From Pycnopodia helianthoides (Eukaryota; Echinodermata; Asteroidea; Forcipulatida; Asteriidae), in assembly GCA_032158295.1 (NCBI GenBank), contig CM063244.1:2422510-2486509 (forward strand): a stretch of DNA of 64,000 nucleotides. The letters are read 5' to 3'. Shown one piece after another: positions 51,801 through 60,800 of this stretch (positions are counted from its first letter, which is position 1; each line of letters begins with the position of its first letter). The position numbers and the translations under genes were made by a program. The notes beneath the pieces were generated by a model, which was not told the DNA's origin, did no database searches, and saw nothing but the letters and a program-made list of their open reading frames with translations.

Positions 51801-54800
51801 ATGGAGAATGCCAACGCTTACAAGGCAGTCAAAGATTCCATGGAGCAAAAGGCTGCTTCTCTGGTAAAAAAAAAACCCACCCCAGTTTTTTAAAAATTCT
51901 CTACCTAGTAGCGATCTCCCTTCAGGGCTCAAATTTTACACTGGGTCGCAGTCCCGAGGCCGGTGGTTTTAGCATCAGGCCAGTAAACTCACAACGGGAC
52001 AAGTCCGTTGGTCTGGTGTTTTGAATAACAATTATCACTGTGTAATATCTGAACAAAAACAAATTATGTTCAAATGTTGACTTTGGGTCTGATAAATTAC
52101 TTTCCAATTCAATAGTCAAATATACTTAATACCATTATGATAAATGAGATAAATCTTCCCTTACATGTCTTTGTGCTTGTTCATATAAAGCAGTTAAATG
52201 CATGTTAAACTGTCAGCAATTTTATTTTCTCTCTCATTTTGAATCTGGTCTTGTAAAAAATCATCTGGTCCAGTAACTATTTTTAGCTACAAGCCCTGTG
52301 GTCTTGTAGATTCCCCCCCCCCAAAAAAAAAAAATTGAGCCCTGCTCTTAACAGTGATCCGCTTGCCAAAGTACCAGTTAAAACGCTTGAGGACCAGTCA
52401 GAATTCACTCCAAGTGGTCCGGCTGGCTAGTTCAGTGTTCAATAGCATCCCTATTTATATAAATTAAGGACTGGTGAAAAGCTGATGGACTCGTGAACCA
52501 GAAAGCTAACTCATCCCGCTAGCCAATCACTGATGGACCAGTTTTCTTCAAAGTGTTTTTTTACTTTGTTGTGACTTTCCAGGCAACCGAGAAGGTGACC
52601 CTAAAATCGAAGCTCGATGAAGAGTGCGATATTCACAACAGCTTAAAGGAAGCAATGAAACAAACTCTGGTGAGAACACTAACTTCAATTTTTTCACTGG
52701 GAGACATACGGTCAGAAGCCGTTTGCGAAACCACGGCTGTGGCTTGGGTTGCGGCTTCGGGCTGCGGCTTGGGCTCTGTCCACCTGTTTGAAGCACCATA
52801 AGGAAAGCACATGCTTTCTTAATAACTGATGGAGCCTAAGCCCAAGTCGTGGTTTCGAAAACGGTCATAGAATAAATTGCAGGGTTCTGCCCACAGTGGT
52901 CGGTGCCGGAAAACTCGCCCGGCACTCAGGATTTCCCAACCACCACTGGCAGAATTTTCTCTGTTTCCGACCACCACACATTTTCCAAATTTTTAAATTA
53001 CACTTGCAATTTCCTTTCAAAGAATTTTTAACAAAATGTAAAAATTGGGTATTTATCAGTAAAAATGGTATCCAAAGCCATGAATTTTGAGTGTTTCTTT
53101 GATTTGAGTCTATTCACATGATCTACCCTGTAACTGATCCATCTCGCAATGGTTTCCAGGGAAACAGTTTTCCACCACTAAAGAAATCCTGGGCAGAACC
53201 CTGATATTGTCAAAAAATGTATACAGTATAGGTCCTATATAGGGTTGATCAAACCAGCTTTCTGTCCTTAGATTGTTGAGCTGCTAACTTGCTTATTCAG
53301 GCAAGGTCTACTGGGTAATAGCTTTCTGCTGAGCCCAATTTTATAGTGTCGCTTAAAGGTAGGGTCATAACCCTAAACAAAAATTGTGTGTAGTTTCTAT
53401 TCGAAAGCCTCCTTGGCCCAATTTCATAAAGCTGCTTAAGCACAAAAAGAAGCTAAGCACAACAAAATTATGCTAACCAGAATAAGGTTACCAGCCAAAA
53501 TACCATGTCCCATGTACAATCGGTGACTGGTGTTCTGCTTATTTTTGCTTAGCAGAAATATTTTAAGCAATATTTTCTGCTTAAGCAGCTCTATAAAATT
53601 GGGCCACTTGTAAAGACGGGAATGGTAGTAAGCATCCTTCAAATTATTGCGTCTGAAATGTCCCCTTTGATAAGAAATCTTTTTGAAAAAATGTCAAAAC
53701 AAATTTGAATCTCTAAAACTCACCTCAGGCGAGTTTTGGAGATTCAAATTTCCAGGGTGTCCATTTGTGAATGCTGCGGCCAGAGATGCGGCTGGTACCC
53801 GCTGTCACCTCTCTAAACGTGGATGGATTTGACGTCCTTTTGGATAGTTTTTTGCCGTTTGATAGTTTTTTGCTGCATTCTTAACAAGCAAACACTATAT
53901 TCAGTGGCAGGGCTTATGGAAGGTATGCATGCTAAAGGGTAAAGCAAGACCCTTCACCGTTATTGCTTTTCCTTCGGACGGGGCGTTAAAGTCCCATGTG
54001 TTGTGTAATTAACATAACAGAACCCAGTTACACATATCGTTAAGAGAAGGGGTTCACCTCTGTGTTTCTGGTATGGTTGGCTGCAGATTGCACTGTGCAT
54101 CTTGTAAACATTTCAAATAGCTCCTTATACCTTATAGGAAAAAAAAAGAATAAGCACTTTGAGACGCCCTCAGGTCATGATAAAGCGCTTTATAAGACTG
54201 CGTATTGTTGTTATTATTATTATTAAGGCAATTTATGCTAGCTTATTTGTTTACTCATTTAGGTATCTGCTGAAGTAAGTAAATTGAGTACACAACAAAG
54301 CTAAGTTAAGCATGTATGTTCTCGCTGGCATACTTGAATGATTGTTTGTTACCCAGTGTTTTCGTGTAGTGTGGAACCAATACCATGAAGCCATTAACAG
54401 AACAATATTGCTTAACACATATATTTGCTAAGCAAGGACCAGCGAAGAACCAGTCATGATGTTCATTGTATTGGCATTGTGGTTGAAAAGCAATTTGCCA
54501 TGCTTAGCAGTGTTTTCGTGTAGTGTGGAACCAATATCATGGAGCCATTAACAGAAAATATTGCTTAACACATATATTTGCTAAGCAAGGACCAGCGAAG
54601 AACCAGTCATGATGTTCATTGTATTGGCATTGTGGTTGAAAAGCAATTTGCCATGCTTAGCAAGTATGTGTTGCAAGCATATTTATAAATTGAGGCCCTG
54701 TTGTGTTAACCAGTCACCAAATTAACCACTTCGAGAGGTATTCTGAAAAAATGTTGTGCTTCCCCGAAGTATTATTTTTCACCAATATTCTTCTGGAGTA

Positions 54801-57800
54801 TTATTATTATTATTATTATTTATTCGGCATAAAAACACATACAAAATACAAACATAATCAAAACAAAACAAAAGCCAGGGACATATGCCTGGAATTAAAA
54901 AAATTTACCAAAAAACTGTAGCCCGAAGGCCTTCAATCCAATATCTCTGGCCATATATTAAAAATCTATAATTATTTACAATAAACCATGTCATTTGAAA
55001 AATAACTGTTCACACAATGAAACCCTGACTTGACAAAGGAAAGACAACCAAGGTTCTCATAATAAGCACCGGGATTTGTTGTTCTCTTTTGAGAAAATAC
55101 GAGTATGCGTTCACCGTGAATTGCAAAGCCTTGGCCGTAAGCCACGGCCGATAATCTGCAATGCTATGCTGGAATCTCGAACCTCCCTTGATCCAAATAC
55201 ATTGAAATCAATTTGTATACATTGTATACCACATTTGTATAACAAAAAGGCAAAGGTCTAGAATCGGGGAAACACAATAACCCGCAGATAAAGGAAGATT
55301 ACGAGCATGATTCCAGTACCTTCTGTCCCTCTGTATGGGTGAAACAAAGCATACCAAAGCATGTAGGTGCATGCTGCACAATGGAATGTCCAGGTGGATA
55401 TTCACATTAGCCCTCCGACTGACTGCAAATAAATTGAGGACACTCCAAAGTTGTTCCGGACAGGAAAAAAAAAAAAACGGCTGCCAAAAGCCAGTACAGA
55501 AAAATTTGTCAGATATACAAGTCATGCGAGGGAAGTGGTTACAAATTGTGTTTATAAAATTCCACATATTGCATGTATTGTCCAATTGTCAAGAAAAAAG
55601 TACCTGTAATTTTGTTTGATTATTTGTACTGTATTTTCAACAACTGTTGATGGTTGTCATGATTAATTTTTGTGTGAATGCTATATTGAAACAAGAATGA
55701 ATGTTTGTAATCCTGTAACCCCAACCCCCCCCCCCCCTTGTAGGCATTTTGGCTAGGAATCTTACATTTAAAATTGTAGAAATTCATCATGGAATGTCGT
55801 TGGAAAGTCGCAGTGTGCTTTTGTGTTAGCTTTAGTTGGATCCGCTGTGGATGTCCTGTACTAATGTTTTATGCCATTACTGGGACGCGAATACGCCCAG
55901 CGTTCAGGGTTCTCTCCATGCACAAGCTAGCATATCGGGCCGATACGTGCGAATTGCGTGCCGATACGTTTAAAAAATACATATATCATTATTGATCAAA
56001 CTCACAAAAATCATCAGATAAAACTATTTGGAATGCTCCAGATTGCACAGTAGGGCTTTTAAGAGATAAAGATAAACACCAAGTGCATGTAGAGAGATTC
56101 CGAGGACCTCGTTTCAATCAGTGTGCTTTGGCCAAAATTTTGGGTCAAGAATGCCCCTCAGTATTGAAAAATCCTGGGAGAACCCTGGCGTTCTGACCAA
56201 TATATTGAGGCAACTAGACACATCGCAAGGGTGACGCAAGTTAAAGTTTTTTGCGTAACACGTACGAGAGTGTATATGTGGTGTTTCGGTAATGGCAGAA
56301 AACACTGGTACAGGACAAAATTAACCGGTCAAAAGATGTTGTTATCCATAGATGTAAAGATCCCCATGTGTAGATATGGTCAATAATGTCAATTTGTGTG
56401 GGTTGAAGCTGTGAGTATGAAATGTTTAAGTTAAGTGAATTTAAAAAAGTATGTGTGATTGGTCAAAGCACTACTTTTAAAGGAACATTACAGAATTGGT
56501 TTTTGCTAACAAAACAGTTGCTGGCAGTGTAAGCACTTTATGTAATCCACCATATACATAAACTGACAAACCTGTAGAAGTTTGAGATCGATCAGCCGTC
56601 TGGGTCACGAGAAAATAGTGAGAAATCGATTACACATTTACATGAAATCATATAGATTCAACAAATGAATAAAACGCTCACTGAGCAATAAACTCCAATC
56701 GGAAAATTAGTTTATTCATTTCTCATCAAATATGGCATTTCAGACAGAAATATTTCAAGGGATGTTTTCTACTGTCATCATCATTAGACTGTGTAAGTTT
56801 TATGTAAATCTGTGATCAAAAAGTATGTTTTACAAGTTTTTTTCTTACCAATTCTGTAATGTTACTTTAAAATGATATTTTGTTTGATTTGGCCCCTAAA
56901 ATGGTGGACAACGAGGCTGCATGATGGGTCTATCACAAGACACTTAACCATTATCGAATGGGACGTAAAGCCTTTGGTCCTGAGTGTCGTGTAATGCACG
57001 TAAAAAGAACCCAGTACACTTTCGTTAAGAGAAGGGGTTTGCCCCGGTGTCTCTGGCAGTGGCTGCTGAATGCGCCGCAGCACCTTGTAAACCATTACAA
57101 GGTGGTACATAAATAATGGGTCTCATAATTCAAAAACTTCACAAACCTGTCTGGAAATAAATAATGATAACTGCTTTGAGAGGCCTGTAGATAAAGCGCT
57201 ATATAAAAGCTAGGTATTATTATCATTATTATTTTTTATCATTGGCTGTGCAAGTCTTGTGCATATTTACCGTGCATTTTCTGGGAACTTTTAACCATAA
57301 GAAGGAAACAAAATTGTGTATTTTAATGTTTGTATACACCTCAGACCTAAAGAGCCTATTTGTGTGTTTTGTTGACCTTACTAAGGCCACGTCCGAATTG
57401 ACAGTTACAGCTACGGCTACGGCTAGACTTCCGTGTCATCATGCCTTAAAATAAAGGACATTCTTAGCAACACCCTAAGCAACAGTCGTAGCCGCAACCA
57501 TAGCGGCCAATTTGGATACGGCCTGACACTCACTATGTACAATGTACGGTACCTCTACCATATCTACAGGAAGATTAAACATGGCCCCCTTTTCCTGTTC
57601 ATCATTGATGACAGTTTGTTTCTGTATTCAAACTGCATGACCCTGGGTCTGTAGTTTTCAAGACCCATTGGGTTCTGCTGAAGCATGGCCCCCTTTTCCT
57701 GTTCAGCGTCGACGACAGTTACTGATTTCAGACTGCAAGGCCTCTGTGGTCTAGCCCCCTCTGTGGTCTAGCCCAGTACAGATAAACTGTCGAGCTCGCA

Positions 57801-60800
57801 GAGGTCCGAGTTAAAATAATAAAGTATGTTCTGCTCTTTGAATCCTCACAGATTGAATTACAAGACCGAGATTCAAGAATGAAAGCATTGCAGTCGCAGC
57901 TGCTACAGAGGTGAGCTTAGTTCAGTATTGTTATTGTTTTCTATTTATTCAACCAAAACAATCCCCCCCCCCAAAAAAAAATAAAAAATAAAATAAAATA
58001 AAAAATAAATAAATAAATAAAAAATAAAAAATAAATACAATATAAATAAATAAATAAATAGAAAAAAAATAAAAATTATAGTAAAAAAATAATATAATAA
58101 CATAAAAAATATATATATAAAAAATAATAAAAATACATTAATAATTAAATAAATACAAAAAACGGGAAATCAAAGAACTAGACAACCACAACTTTATAAA
58201 AAAAATACAAGGCAAATTGAAGAACTTGAAAACCAAATACAAAAACATCAAAGTTAGGAGCATAGGACTAGTCCAAGAAGCATACAAGATGATGACAGGA
58301 GGGCAACTAGACGAGCATGGAGAACAGCAGAATTATTATCAAGGGGGAAAATGAAGAAAAAAACAAGTGTATGAAGGGAGCATGCTAGTATGAGACGCCA
58401 ATCTGGGGAAGGACACAAGAAAACTGCCCCAAAAAAGGCCCCAGGGACAACAAAAGTAAACTAAACTACTGTTGCTTGGAATCAAATCATAAGTTGTAGT
58501 TTTTTCCTTTACCAAATTCATAAAGATCCTTAGGGCAATTCAGATGGAAAATTAAACCCTGGACCTTCCTCAGTTTTGATTAAATATTGACACTTTATAA
58601 TAAAAGCATAAAAAAATGAATCACATAATCCAAAACAGAAATTAGTTTCCAAGCACACCCAATAAATCAATATTATGTTCACATCAAACTGTGGATTACA
58701 AGGCAATTCTACAACAAGGGACTATCTTAATAATAATAAGAATGATAATAATAATATTGGCTTCTTATATAATGCTCAAATCCATCACTCAGTGACGCTC
58801 ATGGCGCTCCATCATTATTACCCCTGGTCACTGGGCCACTTATTTCCCTCCTTAACACGTTGACTGCCGCCTACGAGTATATTCGTAGTAACAGGTGTAA
58901 CGGATTCTGCCACTACGAGTATACTCATAGGGAATGAAAGGGCTTTGTATTGTTAATTGAATACACTGGCATCACAGAGCACGCAACAAATACGCTTCTG
59001 GCAGTGGTGAGGACATACATCCTTAGAATGTGTATGTTCAATTTTTTTTGTGTATAGTAGCTATTTGGTATGCACGCATGCGCACTGCACTTGGCAAATA
59101 GGAACGCCCTACAAATCTGTGACCGGCAGTCAACGAGTTAAACAATCTCAGCTCCCTTGGGAGTATACAGCCTGTGCTGCCGAGTATACAGCCTGTGCTA
59201 CATTGTACCAAGTGTGTAGCACTCCAAGCTAAATCAATCACAAGAACCATCTCTGCCCTCACAGGTACCCATTTACCCCTGGGTGAAGAGAAGCAATTAT
59301 AGTTAAGTGTCTTGCTCAAGACACTGAGCGTCATGACCGGGATTCGAACCCACACCCTGATGACGCAGCAACCAGAACTTGAGGCCGATGCACAAAACCA
59401 CTCGGCCACCACGCTTGTACTTACACACCCACACACTCTGTCCAACAGCGATTAAGAACTACATATTACAATCAACACTATCATTTTTTCCCCTGTAAAA
59501 TCTCCTTTTTTTCTAGGCCAGGAGCAGATGACGTCATGGTTCTGAAGAAGGAACTAGTGTCTGTTCAGATGTTAATGGATGAAGTGTCACTTGCCAGTGA
59601 GGCTGAAATGAAAGAAGTCAAGAAACAGTACCAGGAACTGCAGACTAAATACCAGTTGTGAGTATCACAAGTACAGACTGGATTTTTTACATTACAGAAT
59701 TATTTGTCAGATATATGTACATGTAGTTTGATTCTTGCATCAAGAAACACTACGAGGAACCGCAAAAAACTTGTGTCTCAATTTTTTTATTATATTACTC
59801 TGTTCTGACGTAGCGCTTTATCTATGGTTGTCTCAAAGCGCTTTTTACTTTAAAGACAGGCATGCTAAACTTTTGTTATGAGACCCATCTAGTAGCATAT
59901 TGTGAGGGTTTACATGTGGTCTAATCTGCTGCCAGTTATGCCAGAAAACACCAGGGCATACCCATACTCTTAGCGATATGTATACTGGTTTCTTTAACGT
60001 GCATTGATAATATCAAGTATTATCTTCCAGTACGCGCTAATCCTCCAATCAGTAGCTCGAACCGGAGTGTGATATCAGATGATAACCTACTCCCAGCTTT
60101 TATATTGCACTCTGCGTATTGTGAGTGTCAATGCGTCACGCTCCGCATACGGTCAGTGCACAAATTACATTCTAAACTTTGCGCGTGGAAAACCAAAAAC
60201 AAAAACATAACCTAACCTCATTGACTTAATGAGGCTGGAAGATAAATTCGTTATCACACTCGCGCTCGTGGAATACGGCAAAAAAATTATATACTTATAA
60301 TAAACCACAAGGGATAATGATAGTACAACTCATGGGACCAACGGCTTTACACCCCATCTGAAATTGAAATAATTATGGTCAAGTGTCTTGTGCAAGGGCA
60401 CTAGGGTCATGACCGGGACTCGAACCCACACTCTGACAACACCACAGCTTGAGTCCGGTGCACCGAACTACTTTGCCACGACACTCCATCACGTCAAAGT
60501 AGATCCATACAAAAAACAATGTATCTCGGCAACGTTTGTTTTGTGTTTAAATCAAGACAGTTACATTGAGACAGGTACGGTGTATGTAGCTTCAAATCAT
60601 GTGCCGTGTAAAGGCTATTTTCAGTGATACGATATTTGTTCATAGAAACATTGATATGATTTTTGTTCACAACTCTTTTAACATGAACCTGCAAGCATCT
60701 GTATGTGTGGAGGAGAAATATTCATTGAAGATTTTGTTTTTTGTTTGGTTACATGTACTTTCAGTTTTAAATTTTACTTCAAAAACAGCATACAGAAACA

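Noticed and set aside
58166..58345. Lys/Asn-rich coding-like stretch
   Set aside because: Adjacent to an A-rich low-complexity tract; no stable frame or motif, so not called as a gene.
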